Part shown: piece after piece, positions 1-8,575 of the stretch
Numbering within the stretch: position 1 is the first letter of the stretch
Layout of the letters: each line of letters begins with the position of its first letter
Origin: Pseudarthrobacter sp. ATCC 49987
Lineage (GTDB): Bacteria > Actinomycetota > Actinomycetes > Actinomycetales > Micrococcaceae
DNA length: 64,000 nt
NCBI RefSeq assembly: GCF_009928425.1
Contig: NZ_JAABNS010000001.1
Coordinates: 310,001 to 374,000, forward strand
Direction of reading: 5' to 3'
The notes under the pieces: model-generated
Databases searched by the model: none
The model's input: only the letters and a program-made list of their open reading frames with translations
What the model was told of the DNA's origin: nothing
Program-made: the position numbers and the translations under genes

Positions 1-239
1 CCGTGGCCTGCATCGGGGTGCTCGAAGACGGCCCGGGCGGCTTGGTGGTCAGCTCCGCGCTGGACGTTTCCGCCGCAGCGGTCCGTTGCGGGCCCGCCTG
101 GCCGCGGTTGGCGCGCCGCCTCGGAATGGACCCCTGGGACACGGACCCCGCCGGCCCCGGGGGAGTGGAGTCCGGGTCAGCCCGGCCACAGGACAGGGCG
201 CTGCGCAAGGACCCGGGCAGGGGCCCTGAATGGCCGTGA
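1..239 (+). CDS. C-terminal end of TadA/CpaF-type secretion ATPase (partial)
   Basis: The reading frame is open from base 3 and enters from outside the window; the first visible codon (GTG) is internal, not a start. About 78 residues remain, starting VACIGVLEDG, then a Pro/Gly/Arg-rich tail. The ATPase core (Walker A/B) lies upstream and cannot be checked, so the assignment rests on position: the stop overlaps the start of a TadB-like gene by 10 bases and the order ATPase-TadB-TadC-pilin-TadE is that of actinobacterial Tad pilus loci. The ATPase would power pilus assembly at the inner face of the membrane. Confidence 0.6.
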   Translation, partial: VACIGVLEDGPGGLVVSSALDVSAAAVRCGPAWPRLARRLGMDPWDTDPAGPGGVESGSARPQDRALRKDPGRGPEWP

Positions 240-1057
240 TAGTTGTAGCCGTCCTGGCTCTCGCCGTGTTCCTGGCGCTCTCGGCTCCGGGAGCCCCGCG
301 CCGCCGGATCCGTGCGGCGTTGGCTGGGGTACGGAGTGGCCCCGCCAGCGGCTCCCCAACGGCTCTCCGCGGACTTCGCCGTTGGCGGCGCCGGGACGCA
401 CCGCCGGTCCCGATGACATTACTCGTGCAGCAGATGTCGGCTTTGCTGAAAGGCGGCCGGACCCCCTCGCGGTTATGGGACGAGCTGTGGCTCCTGCATA
501 TGGGGGAATCCTCTGCGCCCTTGCCCGGGGAGGGAGCTTCCGGCCGGACGTCGGCGCTGGCCCCCGGATCCGTGCGGATGCTGGCTGCCGCCCGCGCGGC
601 AGCCATGCGCGGGTCTCCCGTGGGGTCGGCCATCCGCTCCGCCGGGGCGGCCGCGTCCGGTGGGACAGGCGCCGGGAAGATCCGGCGAAGCCGTGCAGGC
701 GCGGGAGTGCGTGAGCGCCGCGTCTGGTTCCAGCTCGCCGCGTGCTTTGACATAGCAGAGGCCGCGGGCTCCCCGCTGGCGGACGTGTTGACGCGATTTG
801 CGGCCCAGTTGGAGGCCGAGGACGACGCCGAGGCCGCCCGCCAGACGGCGCTGGCGGGGCCCCGTGCGACGGTTCGGCTGCTGACGTGGCTTCCGTTCCT
901 CGGGCTGGGCTTGGGTGTGCTGCTGGGAGTGGATCCTGTCGAGGTGCTGGGAACCCCTTGGGGAGCCGCGGCGCTCACGGCGGGACTCGCCCTCACCATG
1001 GCTGGCCGGATCTGGTCGGCCCGGCTTGTCCGGGTGGCTGAAGGAACTCGGCCGTGA
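230..1057 (+). CDS. TadB-like pilus assembly membrane protein (T2SSF family)
   Basis: 275 residues. There is an N-terminal membrane segment (residues 2-20), a soluble helical domain with the T2SSF-like stretch LLVQQMSALLKGG near residue 65, and two hydrophobic segments near the C-terminus (about 215-235 and 245-262). This is the layout of the TadB/TadC inner-membrane platform proteins that work with the Tad ATPase to assemble Flp-type pili. The start ATG overlaps the upstream ATPase gene, and the stop overlaps the next start in a GTGA junction, so the genes are translationally coupled. The family is inferred from motif and context. Confidence 0.75.
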   Translation: MAVIVVAVLALAVFLALSAPGAPRRRIRAALAGVRSGPASGSPTALRGLRRWRRRDAPPVPMTLLVQQMSALLKGGRTPSRLWDELWLLHMGESSAPLPGEGASGRTSALAPGSVRMLAAARAAAMRGSPVGSAIRSAGAAASGGTGAGKIRRSRAGAGVRERRVWFQLAACFDIAEAAGSPLADVLTRFAAQLEAEDDAEAARQTALAGPRATVRLLTWLPFLGLGLGVLLGVDPVEVLGTPWGAAALTAGLALTMAGRIWSARLVRVAEGTRP

Positions 1058-1665
1058 CGGCAGACGTCGCGGGCCTTGCGGTGCTGGCAGTCCTGGTGGC
1101 CGCGGCCGCCACCGCGTATTCCGACCGTGGCATGGCCAGGCGGCGACTCCGGCGCCAGACGCAGCGTGCCCCCGGCGCCGGAAGCCGGGGCCGCATAAAC
1201 GACGGGGTCGAGCTGCCCGGGGCATCCGGAGGGCACGGGCTCGATGATGCCGCCATGATGCTCGAGCTGGTCGGCGCGATGCTCGATGCGGGAGCCGGAC
1301 TCTGCCGGGCCCTGGCGCTGCTGGCCGCACTGGCAACACCCGACATCCGTGGTCCACTGCGCCCGGTCGTGGCGGCGCTCACGATCGGCGCCGATTGGGA
1401 CACGGCCTGGCGCGGCGCCGATGTCCGGTCGCCAGGACTTCTCGCCGTGCGCGATGCGCTGGGATTTGCCGCGCTCACCGGAGCCCCGTCCTCCGCCATT
1501 CTCTACGCCCAGGCGGCGCGCATGAGGCGCGGACAGTTCCGGAGCGCGGAGAAACAAGCCGCCGCCCTCGGAGTGAAGCTCGTGGTTCCCCTCGGATTGT
1601 GCTCGCTGCCGGCCTTCGTATGCCTGGGCGTCATACCGGTCCTGCTGGCGATGCTCCCGGGCTGA
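1054..1665 (+). CDS. TadC-like pilus assembly membrane protein (T2SSF family)
   Basis: 203 residues with a GTG start inside the GTGA overlap with the TadB-like gene. It has an N-terminal membrane segment (about 5-20), a central helical T2SSF-like region (MMLELVGAMLDAGAGLCRAL near residue 69) and a strong C-terminal membrane segment (about 172-202). It is the second platform protein of the Tad machine and probably pairs with the preceding product. It is shorter than many TadC proteins (around 280-300 residues), as is common for the compact actinobacterial versions. Confidence 0.75.
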   Translation: MTADVAGLAVLAVLVAAAATAYSDRGMARRRLRRQTQRAPGAGSRGRINDGVELPGASGGHGLDDAAMMLELVGAMLDAGAGLCRALALLAALATPDIRGPLRPVVAALTIGADWDTAWRGADVRSPGLLAVRDALGFAALTGAPSSAILYAQAARMRRGQFRSAEKQAAALGVKLVVPLGLCSLPAFVCLGVIPVLLAMLPG

Positions 1666-1824
1666 CCCCAGCGGTGGACATCTGCGGTGGGAAGCCTTCC
1701 TCCACAGTGCGTGTCCGGAAGGGGTTTTCCACTTGCAGGGACGAGCCACTTACGCGTCACCGGCCGGGCCGGAAGAGTCTAGGAACAGCCGGCGCCCGCC
1801 GGAAGCGAAGGAAAGGAAAAGTCC

Positions 1825-2124
1825 ATGTCAATCCATCACACTGAGCCCGCCGGTACACGCAGGGCCCAGCAGATCCATGCCGGGACCGGGACCGGGAACG
1901 CCGGGATCCGGGAAATCTATCCCGGGGCCAGCATTCCTGCCCGGCGCCGGGCACGAAGGCTCAGCCGGCTCTTTGGCTCCGAGGAAGGAATGGCGACGGC
2001 CGAGTACGCCATTGCCACGCTCGCCGCTGTGGGGTTTGCCGGCATCCTGGTGTTCATCATGCGCAGTGACGAGGTCCGGGGTTTTCTGTTGAACCTGATC
2101 CGCACGGCGCTCGCCTTGCCATGA
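1825..2124 (+). CDS. DUF4244 protein, Flp pilin-like
   Basis: 99 residues. After about 50 residues of basic, low-complexity leader comes EEGMATAEYAIATLAAVGFA followed by a hydrophobic helix, the DUF4244 signature found beside actinobacterial Tad genes. The G-M/E spacing (Glu five residues after the EEG-M junction) resembles a class III prepilin processed by a TadV-type peptidase, so this is the probable pilus subunit. A good Shine-Dalgarno (AAGGAAA) lies about 8 bases upstream. The preceding 159 bases are gene-free and could carry a separate promoter; a TAGGAA lies near 1779. Confidence 0.8.
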   Translation: MSIHHTEPAGTRRAQQIHAGTGTGNAGIREIYPGASIPARRRARRLSRLFGSEEGMATAEYAIATLAAVGFAGILVFIMRSDEVRGFLLNLIRTALALP

Positions 2125-2627
2125 GCTGCCGATGGCCGGCCGGGCGGGTAAACCGGGCAGCGGTGTCCACACGCCAACCCGCTACCGCACGGTGGCGGCC
2201 GGTTTCCGGCGAGAGGAGCTCCGGCGACACGTGCCGAGGCGTCGTGACGGCCGAATTCGCGGTGGCGCTGCCCTCCGTCGTGCTCCTGCTTGCCCTGCTG
2301 CTGGCCGGTTCAGCGGCGGGAGTGACCCAGTTGCGGCTGGAGGAAGCAGCCAGGGCCGGCGCCCGCGCCCTGGCCCGGGGCGAGGATGCCGCCGCCGTGG
2401 ACGTGATCGTCCGCCGGCTCGCCGGTCCCTCGGCCGCCTCGGCCGTGGCGTCCGATGGCGAATGGCTCAGCGTCACGGTCTCCGGCAAGGTTCCGGGCGC
2501 CGTCGGGTCGCTGCTTCCCTGGACCCTTACGGCCCGTGCCTGGACCCGGGGCGAATCGTCCGGGCCGTCAGCCGTGGTCCGGGTTCCCCGGACGTGGCGC
2601 CTTCAGCTGCAGGGTCTGGCCGCATGA
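2121..2627 (+). CDS. TadE-like pseudopilin
   Basis: 168 residues, starting at an ATGA overlap with the DUF4244 gene. After about 40 basic residues comes VVTAEFAVALPSVVLLLALL, the TadE-type processing and transmembrane motif. The rest is an extracytoplasmic domain. TadE-like proteins are minor pseudopilins of the Tad system. The stop overlaps the next ATG (ATGA), so five consecutive genes here (230 to 3010) are coupled or nearly so. Confidence 0.8.
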   Translation: MSCRWPAGRVNRAAVSTRQPATARWRPVSGERSSGDTCRGVVTAEFAVALPSVVLLLALLLAGSAAGVTQLRLEEAARAGARALARGEDAAAVDVIVRRLAGPSAASAVASDGEWLSVTVSGKVPGAVGSLLPWTLTARAWTRGESSGPSAVVRVPRTWRLQLQGLAA

Positions 2628-3010
2628 GCCGGCCGGATATCCGCAGGACGAGCATTGGCGGGTACACGACGGACCCGGAGCGCGGCGCGGGCACCGTCCT
2701 GGCGCTCGGGCTGGGACTGCTGGTCGTCCTCGCCGCTGTCCTGGTCGCACTGCTGTCGCAGTCGGCTGCAATGGCATCCCGGGCGGCTGCGGCCGCAGAC
2801 CTGGCCGCTCTGGGAGCCGCGGATGCCGCCCGGGGAATCGCTCCGGGAGAACCGTGCGCCGTCGCCGCGGAGGTCGCCCACCGGAACGGCGCGAGGGTCC
2901 TCAGCTGCGTGGAAGGCCCCGGGAGCACGGTCCAGGTCCGCACCGAGCTCGAGGTCCGCACCCCTCTGGGCGGGGCCACCGGGCTGGCCAGAGCCGGACC
3001 GCCCCCGTAG
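2624..3010 (+). CDS. TadE/TadG-like protein of the helicase/secretion neighbourhood
   Basis: 128 residues counted from the ATG that overlaps the preceding stop in ATGA. A short basic N-terminus precedes ERGAGTVLALGLGLLVVLAA, a TadE-like transmembrane stretch whose Glu-Arg-Gly start resembles the prepilin site. An Ala-rich extracytoplasmic region with two Cys (at CAVAAEVAHRNGARVLSC) follows and could form a disulfide. Short TadE-like proteins lying next to a DECH/DEAH helicase on the opposite strand are a recognised actinobacterial arrangement, and that is exactly the context here. The reading frame is open upstream, but the coupled ATG is the sensible start. Confidence 0.75.
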   Translation: MSRPDIRRTSIGGYTTDPERGAGTVLALGLGLLVVLAAVLVALLSQSAAMASRAAAAADLAALGAADAARGIAPGEPCAVAAEVAHRNGARVLSCVEGPGSTVQVRTELEVRTPLGGATGLARAGPPP

Positions 3011-3029
3011 CCGGTGCCTGCGGCCGCGG

Positions 3030-5417
3030 CTACGCCTGCAACTGTGTAGCGGCGTGGGCAGTCTCCCCGGTGTGCATCTGGTCCGTCGCGTCCTTGAGCA
3101 GTACGTCGATCAGGGTAACGGCGGCGTCCTTGTCGAGGGGATTGTTCTTGTTGCCGCACTTGGGCGACTGCACACACGACGGGCAGCCGGACTCGCATTC
3201 GCAGGCTTGGATCGCGTCGCGGGTGGCGGCGAGCCAGACCCGGGCCTTGTCATAGCCGCGCTCGGCGAAGCCTGCCCCGCCGGGGTGGCCGTCGTACACA
3301 AAGATGGTCGGCACTCCGGTGTCGGCGTGAATGGCGGTGGACACCCCGCCGATGTCCCAGCGGTCGCTGGAGGCAACCAGGGGAAGGAGCCCGATCGCGG
3401 CGTGTTCCGCAGCGTGCAGGGCACCCGGGAACTGCGCCTCGATCAGCCCCGCACCGGTCAGGGAGCGGTTGTCCATGACAAACCAGACCGCCTTGGTGAA
3501 CAGGTCCCGGGCGCCCAGCTCCAGCGGTTCTTCACCGAGGATCTCGTTGGAGATCAGCGCCTTGCGCTGGAAGGAGACCACCTGCGTTGTTACTTTCACA
3601 TCCCCGAAATGGACGGCGACGTCGCCCCACTGGGTGGTGCGCTGCGTTTCGAGCACCTCGATCTGGGTCACGTCACGGGCGGTGGTGTAGTAGTCCGGGT
3701 TCGCCCGCCGCACCACGACGCAGTGGTCGTCCTCGTTCAGGTCCTCCACCACGTAGCTCTCGCCCTGGTGGACGTAGATGGCTCCCGTGTGGGCCTGGTA
3801 ATGCGTCTGCGGGGAATCCATGGTCCCGAGCAGGGACCCGGTGTCGGCGTCCACGATGCTCACCGGGCCGCCGCCGTCGGCCCTCAGGTTCACCATGGCC
3901 GCGGCGCTTTGCGGGTGGGTCCAGAACCACCCCGCGGGGCGCCGGCGCAGATATCCCTGGGCCACCAGCTGGTCCAGCAGCTTCTCGGATGTGGCCCCGA
4001 ACAGGTCCAGTTCGGCGAACCCCAGCGGCAGCTCGGCGGCGGCGGCACACAGGTGCGGACCCAGCACATAAGGATTGGAGGGATCAAAGACCGTGGCCTC
4101 GACCGAGACGTCGAAGATCGCCTCGGGGTGGTTCACCAGGTAGGTGTCCAGCGGGTCATCGCTTGCGACGAAGGCGGCGATGGCGTCCTGCCCTGCCCGG
4201 CCGGCCCGGCCGATCTGCTGGAACAACGAGGCCCGGGTTCCTGGCCAGCCCGCGACGAGCACGGCGTCGAGCCCGGAGATGTCGATGCCGAGTTCCAGGG
4301 CCGACGTGCTGGAGACGCCCAGCAGCTCGCCGGAGCGCAGCGCTTTCTCCAGGGCCCGCCGCTCCTCCGGCAGGTAGCCCGAGCGGTAGGCCGCGACCCG
4401 TTGCGGCAGGCTCGGATCCACCTCGTCGAGAAGGCGCTTGGTGATGGTGGCAATGGTTTCGGCGCCGCGCCGGGACTTGATGAACGCAATGGTCCGCACC
4501 CGCGAGGACACCAGATTCGCCAGCAGGTCTGCGGTTTCCGCCACAGCCGTGCGGCGCTCCTTGGCGCCGTTCTCGCCCCGGAGCTCGGTCAGGGCAGGCT
4601 CCCAGAATGCGACGGTGGTGGAGCCATGGGGCGAGGAGTCCTCGGACACGGCACGGACCGGAGCGCCGATGAGCCGGCCGAAGGACGTCCCGGGCTCGGA
4701 CGCCGTGGCGGAGGCGGCGATGAACACCGGCCCGGAGCCGTCCGGGCTGTAGTAGGCGCAGATGCGGCGCAGCCGGCGCATCAGATTGGCCACGTGGGAT
4801 CCGAAGACGCCGCGGTAGCTGTGGGCTTCGTCCACGATCACGTAGCGCAGCCGGCGGAAGAACCGTGCCCACCAGGCGTGGTTGGGGAGGATCCCGAAGT
4901 GCAGCATGTCCGGGTTGGCCAGGATGAAGTTCGCGTGGTCGCGGATCCAGCGGCGGGACGCCGGGTCGGTGTCGCCGTCGTAGGTCTCTGCCCGGACGGT
5001 GGGGAGTTTCAGTGCCCGGATGGCAGCCAGCTGGTCGGCAGCCAGGGCCTTGGTGGGGGAGAGATACAGGGTGACGGCACCGTCGTCGTGGATCTTGCCG
5101 GGATCGGCGAGGACCCGCAGTTCGGACCGGTGGATCGCGTCCAGCGCCGGAAGCTGGTAGGCCAGCGACTTTCCGGAGGCGGTGCCGGTGGCGATCACCA
5201 CATGCTCGCCGGCGTGGGCGAGGTCGGCGGCCTGGATCTGGTGGCGGTAGGGCTCGTGGATGCCGAGCGATCCGTAGGCGTTCACCAGATCGGGATGGGC
5301 CCACCCGGGCCACGGCGCGTGCACGGCCTGGCGGGCAGCGATGGTGCGCACATGACGGAGCTGTTCCGGGTCTGGGCCGCGGCCCAGCAACGGAATCAGG
5401 GACTCATGTGGGTTCAC
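3030..5417 (-). CDS. DEAH-box helicase with DUF1998 domain (MrfA/YprA-like)
   Basis: 795 residues, SF2 helicase. Visible motifs are GTASGKS (78-84, Walker A), VDEAH (195-199, Walker B), SATASEP (motif III region) and QQIGRAGRAGQ (motif VI). The C-terminal DUF1998 region carries the cysteines CECESGCPSC...C (about 739-754), the four-Cys metal site of MrfA/YprA proteins, which in Bacillus act in repair of mitomycin-type DNA damage. The start is GTG at 5417; the frame is preceded by AAGAAT, a possible -10 six bases away. It converges on the Tad operon with a 19-base gap. Its role in repair is inferred from the family. Confidence 0.85.
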   Translation of the reverse strand: MNPHESLIPLLGRGPDPEQLRHVRTIAARQAVHAPWPGWAHPDLVNAYGSLGIHEPYRHQIQAADLAHAGEHVVIATGTASGKSLAYQLPALDAIHRSELRVLADPGKIHDDGAVTLYLSPTKALAADQLAAIRALKLPTVRAETYDGDTDPASRRWIRDHANFILANPDMLHFGILPNHAWWARFFRRLRYVIVDEAHSYRGVFGSHVANLMRRLRRICAYYSPDGSGPVFIAASATASEPGTSFGRLIGAPVRAVSEDSSPHGSTTVAFWEPALTELRGENGAKERRTAVAETADLLANLVSSRVRTIAFIKSRRGAETIATITKRLLDEVDPSLPQRVAAYRSGYLPEERRALEKALRSGELLGVSSTSALELGIDISGLDAVLVAGWPGTRASLFQQIGRAGRAGQDAIAAFVASDDPLDTYLVNHPEAIFDVSVEATVFDPSNPYVLGPHLCAAAAELPLGFAELDLFGATSEKLLDQLVAQGYLRRRPAGWFWTHPQSAAAMVNLRADGGGPVSIVDADTGSLLGTMDSPQTHYQAHTGAIYVHQGESYVVEDLNEDDHCVVVRRANPDYYTTARDVTQIEVLETQRTTQWGDVAVHFGDVKVTTQVVSFQRKALISNEILGEEPLELGARDLFTKAVWFVMDNRSLTGAGLIEAQFPGALHAAEHAAIGLLPLVASSDRWDIGGVSTAIHADTGVPTIFVYDGHPGGAGFAERGYDKARVWLAATRDAIQACECESGCPSCVQSPKCGNKNNPLDKDAAVTLIDVLLKDATDQMHTGETAHAATQLQA

Positions 5418-5450
5418 TCGTACATTCTTTCACCCGGCCTCAAATCGTCC

Positions 5451-5490
5451 GGGGCACGGGGCACGGGGCACGGGGCACGGGGCACGGGAC
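5451..5490. repeat. Five tandem copies of heptanucleotide GGGGCAC
   Basis: Five exact GGGGCAC units (5451-5485) followed by GGGAC, in the 88-base gap between the start of the helicase gene and the end of the acetyltransferase gene. A short G-rich tandem repeat of this kind is prone to slippage. It lies about 35 bases upstream of the helicase start, so length variation could alter the helicase promoter. Confidence 0.9.
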
Positions 5491-5505
5491 CCGGCAGCCA
5501 GGGCC

Positions 5506-6198
5506 TCAGCCCACCGAGAGGTCCGAGCCCTCGCCCGAGGCGGAAAGCATCAGCACGTGGCAGACCGTGGTCCAGCCGAGGTGCGAGTACAACTTCTGCC
5601 CGTCCAGCGAGGCGAGCAACAGCCCGGATTCGACGTCGTGTTCGAACGCCTGGGCGGCGAGGGCCCGCATGATGAAGCTGCCCAGGCCCCGGCGCTGGTA
5701 TCCGGGCTCCGTAACGATCTTGTCGAAGATTGCCGTGTGGCCCACCACGAACACGCGCCCGCTCGCCGCCACCTCGTCCCCGGCGTAGACCACGGCATGG
5801 TGGATGCCGTCGGTCCGCGACGGCACCCACCGCAGGTCATCATCCGGAAGCCAGGGATCCTCGGAGTCCTGGGTCTCCATATCCACGATCATCATGGTCT
5901 GCGAGGCGGAGGTGACGTTGAGCCCGTGCTGCTGGGCGAGGAAGGTGTACCTGGCGGCGTCGTTCGTGAGGATGGTAAGGATCCGGGCAGGTACCTCAAG
6001 GGTGGCGGCGGCCAGCGCCGCGAACTCCGCGTCGGAGGGATCATGGGCGAAAAATTCCCATTCGTGGGTGGTGTCGGCCCTGAAGGCCGCAGGGAACCGA
6101 CCCTCCCTGCGTGTCTCATATCCCCGGCAGCCGGCCCAACCGGTGACCCAGGTTTCGAGCAGATGGGTGGTGTCTTCAACCATGGCCTCAAGACTCAT
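5506..6198 (-). CDS. GNAT family N-acetyltransferase
   Basis: 230 residues from the ATG at 6198. The C-terminal half holds the acetyl-CoA binding motif A (VTEPGYQRRGLGSFIMRALA, with the R-R-G-L-G loop) and the motif B region LGWTTVCHVL. The N-terminal half is less conserved and may be a degenerate second GNAT fold. A longer reading starting at 6231 exists, but 6198 is preferred because a TACGCT -10 box ends exactly six bases before it, the leaderless pattern common in this window. The substrate cannot be told. Confidence 0.75.
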   Translation of the reverse strand: MSLEAMVEDTTHLLETWVTGWAGCRGYETRREGRFPAAFRADTTHEWEFFAHDPSDAEFAALAAATLEVPARILTILTNDAARYTFLAQQHGLNVTSASQTMMIVDMETQDSEDPWLPDDDLRWVPSRTDGIHHAVVYAGDEVAASGRVFVVGHTAIFDKIVTEPGYQRRGLGSFIMRALAAQAFEHDVESGLLLASLDGQKLYSHLGWTTVCHVLMLSASGEGSDLSVG

Positions 6199-6395
6199 GT
6201 GATGAGCGTATTCCAGCCCCGCCACAAGCAACAGGGGCCGGGTCCGGGAACAGTACTTGCTTACGTAATTGTGACCAGTCCGCCCGCCGGAAGCCGTTGC
6301 GCCGGGGCCCGGACCGCGGCCCTGGCCCGTGCGGTTGGCTTTCTGCAGCTAGTCTCGCGGCGCCCGGCGTTCGGCCCAGCCAGTACCCTTAAAAC

Positions 6396-7289
6396 GTGGC
6401 TTTGAACAGAATTGTGCTCTTTTACGGCTTTACCCCTCTCGCGGACCCCGATGCCGTCCGGCTCTGGCAGCGCGCCCTGTGCGAGAAGCTCGGGCTGACC
6501 GGCCGCATCATCATCTCCAAGGACGGCATCAACGCGGCCGTCGGCGGCGAGCTGAACGCGGTCAAGCAGTATGTGAAGACCACCCGCGAATACAAGGGCT
6601 TCCACGGTATCGACGTGAAATGGTCCGACGGCGGCGCCGCGGACTTCCCCCGGCTCAGCGTCAAGGTCCGCGACGAGATTGTGTCCTTCGGTGCCCCCGG
6701 GGAACTCAAGGTTGATGCCAACGGCGTCGTCGGAGGCGGCACGCGTCTCTTGCCCGAGGAACTTCACAGCCTCGTGGAGGCTAAGAAAGAGGCCGGCGAG
6801 GAGGTGGTCTTCTTCGATGGCCGCAACGGGTTCGAGGCCCAGATCGGCAAATTCAAGGACGCTGTCGTCCCGGACGTCGCCACCACCCACGACTTCATCA
6901 AGGAACTCGACTCCGGCAAGTACGACGCGCTCAAGGACAAGCCGGTGGTCACCTACTGCACCGGCGGGATCCGCTGCGAAGTGCTCTCCAGCCTCATGGT
7001 GAACCGCGGCTTCACGGAGGTCTACCAGCTCGACGGCGGGATCGTCCGCTATGGCGAAACCTTCAAGGACCAGGGCCTCTGGGAGGGCTCCCTCTACGTC
7101 TTCGACAAACGCATGCACCTTGAATTCAGCGAGGACGCAAAGACCATCGGCGAATGCGTCCGCTGCTCGGCGCCGACGAGCAAATTTGAGAACTGCTCCA
7201 ATCCGTCCTGCCGCACCCTCACCCTTTACTGTTCGGCCTGCGCCGCCAGCCCGGAGACGCTCCGCTGCCCGGGCGGCTGCGCGGCCTGA
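6396..7289 (+). CDS. trhO: tRNA uridine(34) hydroxylase, rhodanese family
   Basis: 297 residues, the usual family length (formerly YceA/YbfQ). An N-terminal ferredoxin-like domain (about 1-95) is followed by a rhodanese domain with the loop CTGGIRC (Cys188 and Cys194). The Cys-rich C-terminus (CVRC...C...C...C..C) probably binds metal. TrhO introduces the 5-hydroxyl of ho5U at the tRNA wobble position, using oxygen. The start is GTG 6396: a TACCCT -10 box (6384-6389) sits six bases before it, so the mRNA is probably leaderless. Confidence 0.9.
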   Translation: MALNRIVLFYGFTPLADPDAVRLWQRALCEKLGLTGRIIISKDGINAAVGGELNAVKQYVKTTREYKGFHGIDVKWSDGGAADFPRLSVKVRDEIVSFGAPGELKVDANGVVGGGTRLLPEELHSLVEAKKEAGEEVVFFDGRNGFEAQIGKFKDAVVPDVATTHDFIKELDSGKYDALKDKPVVTYCTGGIRCEVLSSLMVNRGFTEVYQLDGGIVRYGETFKDQGLWEGSLYVFDKRMHLEFSEDAKTIGECVRCSAPTSKFENCSNPSCRTLTLYCSACAASPETLRCPGGCAA

Positions 7290-7299
7290 CACTCCGCCG

Positions 7300-7336
7300 T
7301 CCCATCCCGTAGCGGTCCGTATGACGGGCCCTGGGA
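7300..7336. terminator. Hairpin between convergent genes, possible bidirectional terminator
   Basis: Two five-base stems, TCCCA/TGGGA and CCCGT/ACGGG, stack around a 13-base loop with a one-against-three bulge, between the stops of trhO and the lipoprotein gene. There is no clear T-run on either side, so termination is only a suggestion. Confidence 0.4.
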
Positions 7337-7337
7337 C

Positions 7338-7877
7338 TCAGATCCGGCTCACGCGGTAGGCGAAATTGGCGCCCTCCTTCGCCTCCACCTTGATATGGAG
7401 CACGACGTCGGCGGGCAGATAGACCACGTTTACCCGGGAGGACCCGCACCGCAGGTTCAGGTCCACCAGTTCAATGTCGTCATGGCTGATACTGAACGAC
7501 ACCCGCCGCGGGCTCCGGCAGGCCAGCGTTAAGGCGTAGCTGCCCTCAGGCAGGTTCGCTGTGTTTTCCTCCCGTTCCTCGGCTGCCGCCAGGGTTCCGT
7601 AGTTGCTGTGGAACACCTGTCCCTCGGTTCCGGGCAGCACCTGGGCCACCCATGAGTCCAGTTCGGCTCCGGTGACGGGCTGGTTAAACGTAGGATCGCG
7701 CGGCAGGGCCGCATCGGATGAGCCCGGGACGGAGGCGGTCGGCGTCACGCTGGCAAACCCGTCGTCGTATTCGTAGGCGCAGCCGGTCAAGGCAGTTCCC
7801 AGCAGCAGCGCGAGCAGGAGCCCCACGGCAGATGCCGTGCGGGTCCGGGACACGCTCGACACCGGGACAGTGGGCAT
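7338..7877 (-). CDS. Putative lipoprotein, paralogue of the next gene
   Basis: 179 residues with a lipoprotein signal peptide: basic N-terminus, hydrophobic stretch, then LTGC with the lipobox Cys near residue 33. The mature part has a Ser/Thr/Pro-rich linker and a small domain with two Cys (SYALTLACRS and LNLRCGSS) that could form a disulfide. The same domain pattern recurs in the gene at 8000-8482, so the two look like an old tandem duplication. No function is recognised. A TAAAGT -10 box lies six bases before the ATG (leaderless). Confidence 0.75.
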   Translation of the reverse strand: MPTVPVSSVSRTRTASAVGLLLALLLGTALTGCAYEYDDGFASVTPTASVPGSSDAALPRDPTFNQPVTGAELDSWVAQVLPGTEGQVFHSNYGTLAAAEEREENTANLPEGSYALTLACRSPRRVSFSISHDDIELVDLNLRCGSSRVNVVYLPADVVLHIKVEAKEGANFAYRVSRI

Positions 7878-7999
7878 GTCCCGACTTTAACCCCGTGGTG
7901 GGCGGCGCGCCAGAGGCCAACGGACCGCGCGGAAGCGCTGTTCCGGGCCTACTGCCCAAGCCCGCTGAAACCGATCCGGACCCCGGCGGCGTCCGGCTG

Positions 8000-8482
8000 C
8001 TACTCCGCGGGCGTCAGCTGGTAGGCGTAGATGAGCGGTGCGTCAACGCTTGAGGTGCTGATCTGCAGCGTGCCGGCGGCGGGGACTTTGACGCGGGCCG
8101 TCTCGCGGCTGCCGTTGCAGGCCGCCCCGGCCTCGTTCAGCCTGGCGCCGTCGAGCGAGGCCTCGAAGAAGGCCTTGCCGCCGCCGTCGCAGCTCATGGT
8201 CAGCAGGTAGGTGCCCGCTCCGATCCCGGGGGCGGTTTTGACGATCGGATCCCGGTTGAGGATCTTTCCCGAGTCCTCGAGCACGATCCCCTCGGCAGAG
8301 GGAAGAGCCGTGGCCTTCCATGCCGGCACATCGGCCGACTCGACGGAGCCGACCGGGGAGCACGCTGCTGTGGCCAGGACGACGGCGGCGCCGGCCGCAA
8401 CGCCGAAGGCGGCGCGCCTGATAGGACGGGCACGCTGCCGGAGCATCCGGGCACGCTGGGGGCCGGGGATAAGGAAGAGCAT
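8000..8482 (-). CDS. Putative lipoprotein, paralogue of the previous gene
   Basis: 160 residues. Signal peptide with lipobox TAAC (Cys near residue 41), then an about 115-residue exported domain with paired Cys (TYLLTMSCDG and AACNGSRE) and a terminal YAYQLTP that matches the YAYRV/FAYRV ending of the neighbour. A second Met at 8446 would give a more typical signal peptide, but 8482 has a TAAGTT -10 six bases upstream and was kept. It is probably anchored to the outer face of the membrane; function unknown. Confidence 0.75.
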   Translation of the reverse strand: MLFLIPGPQRARMLRQRARPIRRAAFGVAAGAAVVLATAACSPVGSVESADVPAWKATALPSAEGIVLEDSGKILNRDPIVKTAPGIGAGTYLLTMSCDGGGKAFFEASLDGARLNEAGAACNGSRETARVKVPAAGTLQISTSSVDAPLIYAYQLTPAE

Positions 8483-8575
8483 GCCTCCAACTTACCGTCG
8501 TTGGGGGCCGCGGCTGATCCATCGGCGGCCCGGTGCCACCGGCCCGCGTCCCGGGCCTGGCCCCGGCCCGGGCCC

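Noticed and set aside
49..1749. Long open antisense frame opposite the Tad genes; similar frames oppose the helicase, topA, gdhA and the cytochrome genes.
   Set aside because: They mirror the codon bias of real genes at high GC, have Arg/Gly/Pro-rich products with no motif, and lack starts with ribosome or promoter signals.
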